Made by a program: the position numbers and the translations under genes
Assembly: GCA_009843525.1 (NCBI GenBank)
Contig: VYDH01000014.1
Span: 1 to 64,000, forward strand
Origin: Acidimicrobiales bacterium
GTDB taxonomy: Bacteria; Actinomycetota; Acidimicrobiia; Acidimicrobiales; Poriferisodalaceae
Direction: 5' to 3'
Length of the DNA stretch: 64,000 nt
Part shown: positions 54,155 to 63,033 of the stretch, piece after piece
Numbering within the stretch: position 1 is the stretch's first letter
How the letters are laid out: every line of letters starts with the position of its first letter
The notes under the pieces: generated by a model
Database searches by the model: none
Told to the model about the DNA's origin: nothing
Seen by the model: the letters and a program-made list of their open reading frames with translations, nothing else

Positions 54155-55036
54155 TCAGCGTCGCTGGCAACGGGGGCACCAGGTGCTGGAGCGTTGGTCC
54201 AGCACCCGGCGGCGCAATTCGGTGCCGCAGCGCACGCACGGCTCGCCCACCCGGCCGTAGCAGACGAAGTACTTCTGATTGTCCCCTGCGCCTTCGAGGC
54301 TGTAGTAGTCGCGCAGCGTGCTGCCACCGCGTTCGATGCTCGCTGCCAGCACATCTCGCAGCGCTGCCAGCAGCCGTTCGGCTCGCGGCTTGGAGATCGC
54401 CCGGGCTGACGGGTTGATGCGTGCCAGGAACAGCGCCTCGTCGGCATAGATGTTGCCGACACCGGCGACCAGTCGCTGGTTCAGCAGCTGGGTCTTGATG
54501 CGCTGGCTGGACCGCCGGCTCGCCTGCCAGAACGTGCCCGCGTCCAAGCCCCCCTCGAGCGGCTCGGGACCCATGGCGGCAAGGGTGGGCAGACCTCGAT
54601 AATCGCCCCGGTCGCAAATGGCGATGCGGCCGAAGCGGCGCACATCGTGAAAGCAGAGCGTCTCGCCGTTGTCGAGACGCCACCACGCCCGCACGTACGG
54701 GTCGCTGACGCTCACCGCGTTCTGTGCCATGACCTCGGCCGCCGGCCCGTCCCGGGGCTGCACCGCAGGCATCGAGGGCACGTCGCCAGCCGCAGTGGCC
54801 GCCGCGAAGCACAGCCGTCCGGTCATGCCGAGGTGCACGATCAGGTCACGGCCGCAGTCCAGTTCGGCGATCAGGTACTTGCCGCGCCGTCGCAGTGTCT
54901 CGAACTCGCTGCCGACGGCATCGGCACCAGAAGCGAACTTGTGCGAGGGATGAGCCCATGCATCGGTGATCCGGCGTCCGACCAGCGGCCCGGCGAGCTG
55001 GTGCCGGATCACCTCGACTTCGGGCAGTTCAGGCAT
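54155..55036 (-). CDS. mutM: Formamidopyrimidine-DNA glycosylase
   Basis: A 293-residue Fpg/Nei glycosylase excising oxidised purines such as 8-oxoguanine. The catalytic Pro2-Glu3 N-terminus is MPELPEVEVIRHQL; the H2TH region contains LLNQRLVAGVGNIYADEALF with the Lys nearby in KTQLLNQ. The C-terminal zinc finger is complete: CYGRVGEPCVRCGTEL and CPRC. Length is normal. Confidence 0.96.
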   Translation of the reverse strand: MPELPEVEVIRHQLAGPLVGRRITDAWAHPSHKFASGADAVGSEFETLRRRGKYLIAELDCGRDLIVHLGMTGRLCFAAATAAGDVPSMPAVQPRDGPAAEVMAQNAVSVSDPYVRAWWRLDNGETLCFHDVRRFGRIAICDRGDYRGLPTLAAMGPEPLEGGLDAGTFWQASRRSSQRIKTQLLNQRLVAGVGNIYADEALFLARINPSARAISKPRAERLLAALRDVLAASIERGGSTLRDYYSLEGAGDNQKYFVCYGRVGEPCVRCGTELRRRVLDQRSSTWCPRCQRR

Positions 55037-55106
55037 CGCTGCGCCGCCGGCGACTCAGGGGCACTGTGCGAGTCCGCGGCGGGCGAACGCGGACTCGCAG
55101 ATGGGC

Positions 55107-55910
55107 CTACCGGAACCTCGGCGGGCGCTTCTCCAAGAATGCGGCAACGGCTTCGCGGTGATCGTCCGAAGCACGGGCGACGTTGAGCGCCTCCAGCTCA
55201 CGACGCTGCACGGCACCCAGATCGGTGTCGGAACCATTGGCAGAAAGCAGTTGCTTGGTGAGCTGCAACATGGTGGGCGGGTTCTCCGCGTAGCTGCTCG
55301 CCCGTGCGAGCGCCGCTTCGAGCACGTCGCCGTCGGTGACCTCGTCGACGAGGCCCATCTGGCCCGCTTCGGCACCCGTGACGATCCGGCCCGACAGCGC
55401 GAGGTCTGACGCGGAGCCCCAACCGCAGCGCTGGATGAGGATGTGCGACGACGCCAGTTCGGGCGTGACGCCCATCTTCACGAAACGGCACGACAGCTTG
55501 GCCTCGCTGTGGGCGATGAGGAAGTCCATCGACAGGATCATGGTGAGGCCGATGCCGATCGATGCGCCGTTGATTGCCGCCACCATGGGCTTGGAGCTGC
55601 GCACGAGCTCGACCCAGTCGTCTGCGGCGGAGTCGTCGTGGGCAGCCGCTTCGCCCACGCTGCTGCCCGCTTCGTCGGCTGCGTCGATGCGGGCCGCGAA
55701 GACCTCGGCGATGTCGGCGCCGGCGCAGAAGCCGCGACCCGCACCGGTCACGACGAATGCGCCGACCGACGGGTCGGCATTGCCGGCCTTCACAGCGTGC
55801 GTGAGCTCGACGTGCATGCGTGGCGTCCACGCGTTCAGCTTCTCCGGCCGGTTCAGCGTCACCACCCGTACGTCGTCGCGGTCGGCGACGGTGATCTGCT
55901 CGTACTCCAT
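55107..55910 (-). CDS. Enoyl-CoA hydratase/isomerase family protein
   Basis: A 267-residue crotonase-fold protein from ATG 55910 (MEYEQITVADRDD); the frame continues upstream without similarity. Blocks: LNRPEKLNAWTP, FVVTGAGRGFCAGADIAEVF, INGASIGIGLTMILSMDFLIA, RFVKMGVTPELASSHILIQR. The Glu in TPELASS fits the second catalytic position. It has an acidic insert around residues 72-90. Substrate unknown; not in an operon with other beta-oxidation genes here. Confidence 0.9.
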   Translation of the reverse strand: MEYEQITVADRDDVRVVTLNRPEKLNAWTPRMHVELTHAVKAGNADPSVGAFVVTGAGRGFCAGADIAEVFAARIDAADEAGSSVGEAAAHDDSAADDWVELVRSSKPMVAAINGASIGIGLTMILSMDFLIAHSEAKLSCRFVKMGVTPELASSHILIQRCGWGSASDLALSGRIVTGAEAGQMGLVDEVTDGDVLEAALARASSYAENPPTMLQLTKQLLSANGSDTDLGAVQRRELEALNVARASDDHREAVAAFLEKRPPRFR

Positions 55911-56004
55911 GTCGATACTCCCAAGTTCGCAGGATCGGGCTACAGCATGGCCGCTGTGCGCGCAGCATTGCTCACGCAGCGATGAGTGTTCAATGCGGGC
56001 TGTC

Positions 56005-56880
56005 TCACGCAGCCAGCCCGGTCCTCCGCTGGTGCTCGAGCTGGCCTTCGGGACAGTCGTGGCGGTAGGGACACCAACTGCACAGCGGGCCCGGGGTGGG
56101 TTCGAAGCAGTCGGTGGCAGCGGCCTCCGTGATCCGACCCCACGTGTCGCGATGTTCGCCGACCGCCGCCGAGACGGCGTCGGCATCGAACGGGCGGGCG
56201 ATCTCGGTGGGCCGACGTTCGTCGCGGCCAGCGCCCGTCTCGCCCAGGTACAGCAGCCGCACTTCGCTCACGTCGTCGCCGACCGATTCCAGCGCAGCTG
56301 CGTACAGCCAGACCTGCGACAGGCGGCTGTCGACGAAGCGCCGCGGGGGCGGTCGGCCGGTCTTGTAGTCGGTGACGCGCACACCTTCGGGCACCCGGTC
56401 GACGAGATCCACGATGCCCCGAAACGGCACGCCCTCCAGCGACGTATGGACATCGCGCTCGCGATCTAGCACGTCGACTTCCGCGGGATCCACCAGCTGG
56501 AAGTACCCCTCGATGTCGGTCCATGCGTTCCATCGAAAGGCCCGTTCTTGGGCTTCGGGCAGCTCCAGTGCCGCGAAATCGGGGCGGGTCGCAAGCTGCG
56601 GCCACAGATCCCGGCAGATGGCACGAGCTCGCTCAAGCGTTCGCTGCGCGGGTGCGACCGCGAGCAGCTCCTCCAGCACGTGATGCACGAACGTGCCGCG
56701 CAGCGCCGGCTCTCCGGGAGGGTCGGGCAGCTTGTCGACGTAGCGGAACTTCCAGCGCCGCGCGCACTGCCGGAACGTCGACGCGCCTGAAGGGCTCAGG
56801 CTCCGCGGAAGCTCGACCTCTCGCGCATCGTCGGCAGCGACGCTGCCGGTGCGGGGTTCCACCTTCACAGCGTGGCCCAT
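56005..56880 (-). CDS. Cas4/AddB-like PD-(D/E)XK nuclease with Fe-S cluster motif
   Basis: A 291-residue RecB-family nuclease. The catalytic core is FRGIVDLVDRVPEG and VRVTDYKTGRPP (Asp ... Asp-x-Lys). One cysteine near the N-terminus (FRQCARRWKFRY, Cys39) and three at the C-terminus (LCSWCPYRHDCPEG) match the 4Fe-4S arrangement of Cas4 and AddB. No CRISPR or helicase gene is adjacent, so a standalone DNA-repair role, as in many actinobacteria, is likelier than CRISPR adaptation. ATG 56880. Confidence 0.9.
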   Translation of the reverse strand: MGHAVKVEPRTGSVAADDAREVELPRSLSPSGASTFRQCARRWKFRYVDKLPDPPGEPALRGTFVHHVLEELLAVAPAQRTLERARAICRDLWPQLATRPDFAALELPEAQERAFRWNAWTDIEGYFQLVDPAEVDVLDRERDVHTSLEGVPFRGIVDLVDRVPEGVRVTDYKTGRPPPRRFVDSRLSQVWLYAAALESVGDDVSEVRLLYLGETGAGRDERRPTEIARPFDADAVSAAVGEHRDTWGRITEAAATDCFEPTPGPLCSWCPYRHDCPEGQLEHQRRTGLAA

Positions 56881-56904
56881 CCGATCATGGAGCGCGTGGA
56901 TGGG

Positions 56905-57204
56905 TTAGGGACGGCGTCGCCAGCGCCGCCACAGCCACCACGCCACGACTGCCGCAATCAGCCATCCGACGGCGACCGCCCCACCGAATGCGGCGAGCAG
57001 GCGCCGGTCGACCGGCTCGGCCTGGCGCGGCAGGAGGTGCGATGCAGGCCCCGGAGCCGGATCGGCATCGGTGTCGGCGACCGGAGCACCTGCGGCGGTC
57101 GGGGCAGCTGGTGCCTCGGCGGGCTCAGCCGCGGGCAAGTCGCCCGGGAGCGCGGCCGTGCCGTCGACGCTCGGTCGTGGTCGGTTCGGGTCGTAGTTGG
57201 CCAT
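56905..57204 (-). CDS. Small membrane protein with Ala/Pro-rich head
   Basis: A 99-residue protein from ATG 57204 (MANYDPNRPRPS). An Ala/Pro/Asp-rich low-complexity region precedes one C-terminal membrane helix (AAFGGAVAVGWLIAAVVAWWLW) and a basic tail WRRWRRRP. The helix near the C-terminus with a basic end predicts a tail-anchored type. Lies between parA and the nuclease. Function unknown. Confidence 0.6.
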   Translation of the reverse strand: MANYDPNRPRPSVDGTAALPGDLPAAEPAEAPAAPTAAGAPVADTDADPAPGPASHLLPRQAEPVDRRLLAAFGGAVAVGWLIAAVVAWWLWRRWRRRP

Positions 57205-57250
57205 GGTCAAACCCTGCAGCGACGCGCAATCCGAGCGTACCGCCGACCCG

Positions 57251-58021
57251 TCAGGCCAATCGGCTCTGCAGGTCGGCCCAGAGCTCGTTGAACGCCCCCA
57301 CCGCTTCGGGTGCACCAGGTCGGCGGCCGAGCGACCGCAGCGGCTGCGACTGCCCGGAGGCCTCGGCGATGGCGGCCCGCTGCGGGACGGGCGGCAGCAT
57401 GTCCGCGCCAAAGCGTTCAACGAGCTGCTGGGCCCAATAGGCGTTGTCACGGGTGCGCCCCACTCGGTTCAGCACGACACCGGCAATGGTGGGCGTGCCT
57501 TGGCGTTGCGCGACTCGACTGACGGTGGAACGCATGAGGTCGACGCCGTCGGCTGCCCAGGCAGCCGGCTCGGTCACCACCAGCGCACGGTCGGCTGCGA
57601 AGAGACCGTTGATGCACAGCAGCCCCAACGACGGCGGGCAATCGATGAGAACGAGATCGTGGTTCACGCCGGCGAGCGCGATTCGCAGCCGATCCTGTGC
57701 ACCCACCAGGTCGGCAGCCATCTGCGGTTCCCGGCTCGCCAGCGCATAGCTGCCCGGTACCAGCTGCGGGCACGGGCCTTCGGGCGGCCAGCGAGCGTCG
57801 GTGACCGCCGCGAGCGCCGCACCCGGCGTCGGATCGGCGAGTGCGTCGTCGACGTTCGGCGACCCGTTCCACACGCCGAGGCCAGCCGACGCGTTGGACT
57901 GTGGGTCGAGGTCCACGACGAGCACGCTCAGCCCCGAAGCGCATGCTGCCTCGGCGATGCCGAGTGCCACCGTGGTCTTGCCCACGCCGCCCTTCTGGTT
58001 GACCACAGCCAGTGTCGTCAT
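57251..58021 (-). CDS. ParA-family ATPase
   Basis: A 256-residue Walker-type ATPase. The deviant Walker A NQKGGVGKTTVALGIAEAA is at residues 8-26; DLDPQSNASAGLG and DLVLIDCPPSLGLLCINGLFAADRALVVTEP follow. Complete single-domain ParA/MinD class without a ParB neighbour, so chromosome or protein positioning roles are open. It ends 46 bases before the small membrane protein on the same strand. Confidence 0.92.
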   Translation of the reverse strand: MTTLAVVNQKGGVGKTTVALGIAEAACASGLSVLVVDLDPQSNASAGLGVWNGSPNVDDALADPTPGAALAAVTDARWPPEGPCPQLVPGSYALASREPQMAADLVGAQDRLRIALAGVNHDLVLIDCPPSLGLLCINGLFAADRALVVTEPAAWAADGVDLMRSTVSRVAQRQGTPTIAGVVLNRVGRTRDNAYWAQQLVERFGADMLPPVPQRAAIAEASGQSQPLRSLGRRPGAPEAVGAFNELWADLQSRLA

Positions 58022-58057
58022 CGCCAGTGCCCTACTCCAGCGTGGGCGAGCACCATG

Positions 58058-59260
58058 TCACGGCGCTGCAGTGGCCAGCGGCAAGGACAAGTCGATGCCG
58101 CACAGGTCCGCCGCGGCCGCCAGCTCGCGTCGCAGCGTGACGCCCGCGGCCCCGCGCTGAACCGCAGCGGCGGCGTCGAGCAGCGCAGCATGGGCCATCG
58201 GTGCATTGAGGTTGTCATCCAGCACAGCCTGCACCTCGGCGAGCAGGCCCGATGACCCGTCACCTGATCCAGCGGCAGGCGAGGCGCCCGCGCCGGCTGA
58301 CACCAGCGTGTCCAAGTCGCGCTGGGCAGTAAGACCCTCCGAATCGAACCACTCCCATTCGGTGTGGTAGTGGTGCGCCATCAGCGCCAGCCGGATGGCC
58401 CTGGGATCGATGCGGGCACGAAGATCCGAGACGAAAACCAGGTTGCCGAGCGATTTCGACATCTTGTGCCCCTGGTACGAGACCAGAGCCGCATGCACCC
58501 AGTAACGGGCCAGCGGAGCACCGTGCAGTGCCTCGCTCTGGGCAATCTCGCACTCGTGGTGGGGAAACACCAAATCGCCGCCCCCGCCATGTATGTCGAT
58601 GGTCTCGCCGAGCGCCGCGTAGCTCATGGCCGAGCACTCGATATGCCAGCCAGGCCGCCCCGGGCCGAACGACGACGGCCATGAGGGCTCGCCGTCTGCG
58701 CTGGCCTGCCACAGCACGAAGTCGAGCGCGTTGCGCTGCCGTGGGTCATCGGGGGTGCCGCCGCGCTCGATGGCCAGCTCGATCATGCGGTCGGCGCTGT
58801 AGCCGGACAGCTTCCCGAAGTCGGGGAAGGTGGTGACGTCAAAGAAAACCCGGTCCTCCGAGATGTAGGCATGCCCGGCATCGAGCAGCTGGGAAATCAT
58901 GGTGATCATGGCGTCAATGGACCAGGTGGCCCGCGGCTCGTGCGCCGCGGGCCGTGTTCGAAGTGCGGCCATGTCGGCTTCGAAGCGATCTATCTCCCGC
59001 TCGGCCAGCGACAAGTAGTGCTCGCCCAGCTCGGCCGCCTTGGGCAGGATGCTGTCGTCGACATCGGTGTAGTTGCGTACCAGCGTGACCGTGTGGCCCA
59101 TGTTTTCGAGGCGGCGGATCAGCAGGTCATAGGCCAGATAGGTGGCGGCGTGCCCGAGGTGGGTGGCGTCATAGGGCGTGATGCCGCAGACGTACATACC
59201 GACGTGGTCGTCAAGTTCCATCTCGACGATGGAGCGCTGCGCTGTGTCGTAGATGCGCAT
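58058..59260 (-). CDS. mshC: Cysteine:GlcN-inositol ligase MshC
   Basis: A 400-residue class I aminoacyl-tRNA-synthetase-like ligase from ATG 59260 (MRIYDTAQRS). The YVCGITPYDATHLGHAATYLAYD motif contains the family HIGH-equivalent and distinguishes MshC from CysS; KMSKS is present as HKMSKSLGN. Other blocks: GGGGDLVFPHHECEIAQSEAL (zinc/cysteine site) and VHAALVSYQG. MshC joins cysteine to glucosaminyl-inositol in mycothiol synthesis, supporting an actinobacterial host. The C-terminal anticodon-binding region of CysS is absent or shortened, as in MshC. Confidence 0.92.
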   Translation of the reverse strand: MRIYDTAQRSIVEMELDDHVGMYVCGITPYDATHLGHAATYLAYDLLIRRLENMGHTVTLVRNYTDVDDSILPKAAELGEHYLSLAEREIDRFEADMAALRTRPAAHEPRATWSIDAMITMISQLLDAGHAYISEDRVFFDVTTFPDFGKLSGYSADRMIELAIERGGTPDDPRQRNALDFVLWQASADGEPSWPSSFGPGRPGWHIECSAMSYAALGETIDIHGGGGDLVFPHHECEIAQSEALHGAPLARYWVHAALVSYQGHKMSKSLGNLVFVSDLRARIDPRAIRLALMAHHYHTEWEWFDSEGLTAQRDLDTLVSAGAGASPAAGSGDGSSGLLAEVQAVLDDNLNAPMAHAALLDAAAAVQRGAAGVTLRRELAAAADLCGIDLSLPLATAAP

Positions 59261-59292
59261 TCCCACGGCCCGACACGGTACTGTCGGAGCGG

Positions 59293-60471
59293 GTGGACAA
59301 GCGTGGAGGCGATCGGGCGCTGCTCGAGCGGATCGCCCTGTACCGGCATCGTCGTGGGCTGCCGCCACTGCAACCGGCGGTCATCGATGAGCTTGCCGAA
59401 TGGCTGAGAACCCACGGCGCCGACCCGCTCACCTATGTGTGCGATCTCTTTGAGCGTCACCAGGTGGTCTTCGTCGGCCACCACACCCCCACGCGCCGCG
59501 CGGGGCTGTTCCTGCAGGATCTCGTGGCCGCGGCGTACCGGTCAGGCGTGGGCATCGTGGCGATGGAGTACGCGTGCGTCGATGACCAAGCGCGGCTTGA
59601 CGCCGTGGTTACCGGCGCGACCTTCGACGAACAGCTTGCGCGAGATGCACTGCTCCGCTGGGGCATTCGCCACAACTTCGCCTACCGCGAATACCTCCAT
59701 GTGCTGAGCGCTGTCTGGGAGGTGAACCGCCGCTTCGTCGGCAACGGGCCGCCCATGCGTGTCCTGGCGCTCGACTACGACTTGGATCTCGACGCAGTCA
59801 CCGACACAGCCGACCTGCGGACCTCGTACGCGTGGCCGCATCTGCGCAGCCGCGGCCCGGTGTCGGCGCACATGTGCGACGTGCTGCTCGCCGAGGTCAT
59901 CGAACCGGGCCATCGCGCGCTCGTGCTTGCCCGCACGGCTCACGCGCTGACCCGGGCAAGGCGGCTGCCGCACCGGGTGTGGGACGCCATCGATGCCGAG
60001 ATCGTGGGAGGTCACGTGGTGGGCGCAGCGAACCGCGTGTACGAAGTGGTGGCCGACCGTGCCGTCACTGTGCTGATCCACGAACCATTGCCGGCCGACG
60101 GCGAGCTGTGCGATTACGCGCTGGTTGCCGACGGTGTGCTCGACGCGGCGTTTGCCATGCACGACGACTTGGCCGTGCCGCTCGCCTTCGACGTCGATCA
60201 AGGGCCTGCAGCCCGGCTCGGTTGCACGACGAGCCTCGATCGCGGGCCGCTCGGCAGCCTGGCCACCGGCTGGATCTACCTCGAACCCGACTACGAGCGC
60301 CGGGCGCCGACCCCGTTGGCCGAGCCGGTGCCTGCGGTGTACGTGAACTACGCCCGGCGGTATGCCCTCGATCCAGCGCTGCGAGACGAGAAATCTACTC
60401 CTGGCGACTTCGCAGCGGCCGTGTCCGAATCGGCAGCGGCAGCAGAGCTGGCCTGGACACAAGTGCTCTAG
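59293..60471 (+). CDS. Divergent TIKI/ChaN-superfamily-like protein, copy A
   Basis: A 392-residue soluble protein I place tentatively in the ChaN/EreA/TIKI-like fold: RHQVVFVGHHT (residues 56-65), then VAMEYACVDDQARLD (residues 89-103), FAYREYLHVLSAVWEVN and MRVLALDYD. The conserved GExH of the superfamily is replaced by Gly-His-His-Thr, but the downstream Glu92 is kept. GTG start with a TACTGT -10-like element 9 bases upstream suggests a leaderless mRNA, divergent from mshC. It is followed by a paralogue (copy B) and a phosphatase in one operon. Function unknown. Confidence 0.65.
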   Translation: MDKRGGDRALLERIALYRHRRGLPPLQPAVIDELAEWLRTHGADPLTYVCDLFERHQVVFVGHHTPTRRAGLFLQDLVAAAYRSGVGIVAMEYACVDDQARLDAVVTGATFDEQLARDALLRWGIRHNFAYREYLHVLSAVWEVNRRFVGNGPPMRVLALDYDLDLDAVTDTADLRTSYAWPHLRSRGPVSAHMCDVLLAEVIEPGHRALVLARTAHALTRARRLPHRVWDAIDAEIVGGHVVGAANRVYEVVADRAVTVLIHEPLPADGELCDYALVADGVLDAAFAMHDDLAVPLAFDVDQGPAARLGCTTSLDRGPLGSLATGWIYLEPDYERRAPTPLAEPVPAVYVNYARRYALDPALRDEKSTPGDFAAAVSESAAAAELAWTQVL

Positions 60472-60520
60472 TTCGGCGCACTGTCAGATTCCGGGCCGCC
60501 AGCGGGCAGACTCATGGGCG

Positions 60521-61672
60521 GTGCCGCCCGAAGACCCCACCGACGACGAGCGGCCCACGTCCGCGCTCCAGTCGCCTGAGGAGTACTTGGGCGACCTCTG
60601 CGGTCGCCACCAGATCGTCCTGCTCGGCGATCAGGTCGGAGTCCGCCAGCACCTGGGCTTTCTGGCGAGCGCGCTCGCCGAGCTGGCCGACAACGGCGTG
60701 GAGAATCTCGCTTGGGAGTTCACCAACTCACGCCGCCAAGCCGAGCTTGACGCCCTGATCGAAGCGCCCGAGTGGGACCGACGAGCCTGCGCCGACCTCT
60801 TCGTCGACTTGCTCGGTGCCGGGTTCGGCTACCAGGAGTACGCCGACGTGCTCCACGCGGTTTGGAAGCACAACGAAGCAGAGCGCTGCCGCGATGACGA
60901 CCGGCGGCCCATCCGCGTGATCGCGCTCGGCCTGCCCACCTACGTGGAAGACCCCGACCTGCTCGACGGCCGCTCTGCCGCCGAGCTGGGGCTGCGGAAT
61001 TGGTCGCTCGGCGGGCACTACCGCGACATGTCCGCGTTTCATGCCGCCAGCGTGCTCACCGCCGAGGTACTCCGCCGGGGAGAGCGTGCGCTCGTGTACA
61101 TGAGCGCCGCCGCCACCACCACCGGCCTCGTCGAGTGGGTCGACGGCGCACCGACGACGTCCGCAGGCAACCTCCTGTGGCGCTGGATGGCCGACGGATG
61201 CCGGCGAGTCGTGTTCCACGGCACTGTGGCCGACACTGCCGCCACCGAACGGGTCGAGGAGCTGATCTCACGCTCGCCCGAAGGGCGAGGCGACACCGAC
61301 ATCCGCTTCGGCCTGGACTTGGCAGCGTCAACGCTCGGCAGCGTCGCGATGACGGAGGTGCATGGCTCCGTCGACGGAGCCGATACCTCGCTGCGACTGC
61401 GCGAGGTGGCCGACGGTTACGTCTATCTGGGGCCGCGGGCCGAATGGGCACCGTGCACGCTGATCGATGACCTGATCACCGACGAGAACTTCGCGAGTGC
61501 CGAGGCCCGCTACCGGGCACTCGATCCCCGTCCGGAGCCCTACACCCGCGACGAGCTCGACGAGGTGCGCCGTTCCGGCCAGCAGGAGCTGTCGGGAGCC
61601 TGGCCGCCCCTGCCAGAGCCGCCCGAGGAGCCGAAGCGGCGTTTCGCACGGTTCCGCAAGGGCGACCAGTAG
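60521..61672 (+). CDS. Divergent TIKI/ChaN-superfamily-like protein, copy B
   Basis: A 383-residue paralogue of copy A from GTG 60521; the frame upstream is not coding. The shared blocks are RHQIVLLGDQV (residues 29-39), LAWEFTNSRRQAELD (63-77), FGYQEYADVLHAVWKHN (102-118) and IRVIALGLP. The motif aligned with copy A's GHHT reads Gly-Asp-Gln-Val, so the two have lost the canonical GExH in different ways while keeping the Trp-Glu/Met-Glu block. The C-terminus is basic and Pro-rich (PEEPKRRFARFRKG). It ends 8 bases before the phosphatase gene, so all three are probably one transcript. Confidence 0.65.
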   Translation: MPPEDPTDDERPTSALQSPEEYLGDLCGRHQIVLLGDQVGVRQHLGFLASALAELADNGVENLAWEFTNSRRQAELDALIEAPEWDRRACADLFVDLLGAGFGYQEYADVLHAVWKHNEAERCRDDDRRPIRVIALGLPTYVEDPDLLDGRSAAELGLRNWSLGGHYRDMSAFHAASVLTAEVLRRGERALVYMSAAATTTGLVEWVDGAPTTSAGNLLWRWMADGCRRVVFHGTVADTAATERVEELISRSPEGRGDTDIRFGLDLAASTLGSVAMTEVHGSVDGADTSLRLREVADGYVYLGPRAEWAPCTLIDDLITDENFASAEARYRALDPRPEPYTRDELDEVRRSGQQELSGAWPPLPEPPEEPKRRFARFRKGDQ

Positions 61673-61680
61673 CGAACACC

Positions 61681-62202
61681 GTGCTGCACCGCATCGACGA
61701 GATCCCGCTTCGGGCCGCTGTGCGGACGGGCCGCCTGTTCGTGACCAACTTTTCCGCGGTCGGGCCAGATCCGGGCGGCGCGCTGGATCGCGTGGGCGCA
61801 TCGGTCGTGGCGTGCATGCTGACGCCGCACGAGATCGAGCTGCGCTATCCCGACTACGGCGAGTGGCTCGCCACCCACAGCGACAGCGCCGGAAGCCCCC
61901 GGGCACTCTGGCTGCCCACGCCCGACGGCGGCGTGACGACGGACGGGCCGGTGCTCGAACTCGTAGAGGCAGTCGTCGCAGCGCTCGACCGCGGCGACAG
62001 CGTCCTCGTGCATTGCGGTGCCGGCATGGCTCGCACGGCGGTGATCGGGATCCTGACAATGGTGGCCTTCGGCGCCGACCCGGCCATCGCTGCTGTCGAC
62101 TTCCGGGCGGCCCGTCCCGGCGGAGGTCCCGACGGTCCTCCCCAAGAACGCCAGATCGCTCGCCTCGTCCCCAGAGCCAGACAGCTGCGCCCGAGCAGTT
62201 GA
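61681..62202 (+). CDS. Dual-specificity/tyrosine phosphatase-like protein
   Basis: A 173-residue cysteine phosphatase. The P-loop is VHCGAGMARTAVIG with His111, Cys112 and Arg118; Asp82 in LPTPDGGV fits the general acid. The fold is compact, as in bacterial dual-specificity phosphatases. GTG start 8 bases after copy B. It could act on phosphotyrosine/serine, RNA 5' ends or phosphoinositol-type compounds; the last is attractive only because mycothiol inositol chemistry (mshC) is encoded next door, which is speculation. Confidence 0.8.
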   Translation: MLHRIDEIPLRAAVRTGRLFVTNFSAVGPDPGGALDRVGASVVACMLTPHEIELRYPDYGEWLATHSDSAGSPRALWLPTPDGGVTTDGPVLELVEAVVAALDRGDSVLVHCGAGMARTAVIGILTMVAFGADPAIAAVDFRAARPGGGPDGPPQERQIARLVPRARQLRPSS

Positions 62203-62208
62203 GGCTGC

Positions 62209-63024
62209 TCAAGCCACGGCGGTGTCTGCACCGTCGTGTTCTTCCCAGCGCCAGCCTGAGCGGACCATGATGCAGCGGCGGCGCGGGCCGGGGGCATCCA
62301 GATCGCCGTCGGGAAAGGCCGAATCGCCGACATAGACGGCAATGTGGCCCGGATCGGTATCCGGCGACGGGATGATCTGCGTGTGGAAGCACGTGTGGCC
62401 ATTGATCGAGGCCAGCACATCGGCAGTGCGGGTGAACCCTGACAGCCAGGTGAGCGTCACGAACGTGGGCGTGACGAATTCGATCTCGGCCGCTGCGCGC
62501 CGCTCCAACGCGGCCGCCGGTGACACCCAAGCATGATCGAGGATCTCGCTTCCGTCGACGCGCACCGCCTCAAGGTCGGCTGGCGCCTCGCAGATGAAGA
62601 AGTGCGTCGAGAACCGCTTGGGGCGGATCGGCGGTGGCAGCCAGTGGGCGAAGTGCGTCAGCTCGGCGCGAGACAAGTCGATGCCGGCTTCTTCGTGCGC
62701 CTCCCGCACTGCTGCTGTTCGAAAGCCGCGCCGGTCGCCGTCATGCAGGCCACTTACGCCAGCGGTGCGAGGGTCGCACGCGGCCACCACATCGCCGGGG
62801 GTGTCACGATCAGGCGGGTCCACTCGGCCGCCGGGAAACACCCACATACCGCCGAAGAACCCTCGTGAGTTTCGCTGGAGCATGAGCACCTCGATGTGCG
62901 CTCCTGCGTCGCTCGCCGCGGCGTCGAAACCGTGACCCGGCGCAGCCGCAGGCGTGCCGTCGCGCAGCACCACGACGGTCGCCGCGTCGATCGGCGCGGG
63001 CGGCGCTGTGGGGGCATCAGTCAT
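62209..63024 (-). CDS. NUDT19-like Nudix hydrolase
   Basis: A 271-residue Nudix protein. It opens with AATVVVLRDG and VLMLQRNSRGFFGGMWVFPGG, and the Nudix box is split by an insert, resuming as FRTAAVREAHEEAGIDL (RE..EE...). This architecture resembles NUDT19/acyl-CoA-diphosphatase relatives. Substrate unproven. Converges with the phosphatase gene (6 bases apart). Confidence 0.86.
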   Translation of the reverse strand: MTDAPTAPPAPIDAATVVVLRDGTPAAAPGHGFDAAASDAGAHIEVLMLQRNSRGFFGGMWVFPGGRVDPPDRDTPGDVVAACDPRTAGVSGLHDGDRRGFRTAAVREAHEEAGIDLSRAELTHFAHWLPPPIRPKRFSTHFFICEAPADLEAVRVDGSEILDHAWVSPAAALERRAAAEIEFVTPTFVTLTWLSGFTRTADVLASINGHTCFHTQIIPSPDTDPGHIAVYVGDSAFPDGDLDAPGPRRRCIMVRSGWRWEEHDGADTAVA

Positions 63025-63033
63025 GCGGCCGGC

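Noticed and set aside
56005-56880. Cas4 of a CRISPR system
   Set aside because: No repeats, cas1 or cas2 nearby; standalone AddB/Cas4-like nucleases are common in actinobacteria.
58058-59260. Cysteinyl-tRNA synthetase
   Set aside because: The GITPYDATHLGHA motif, the length and the lack of the full C-terminal region match MshC.
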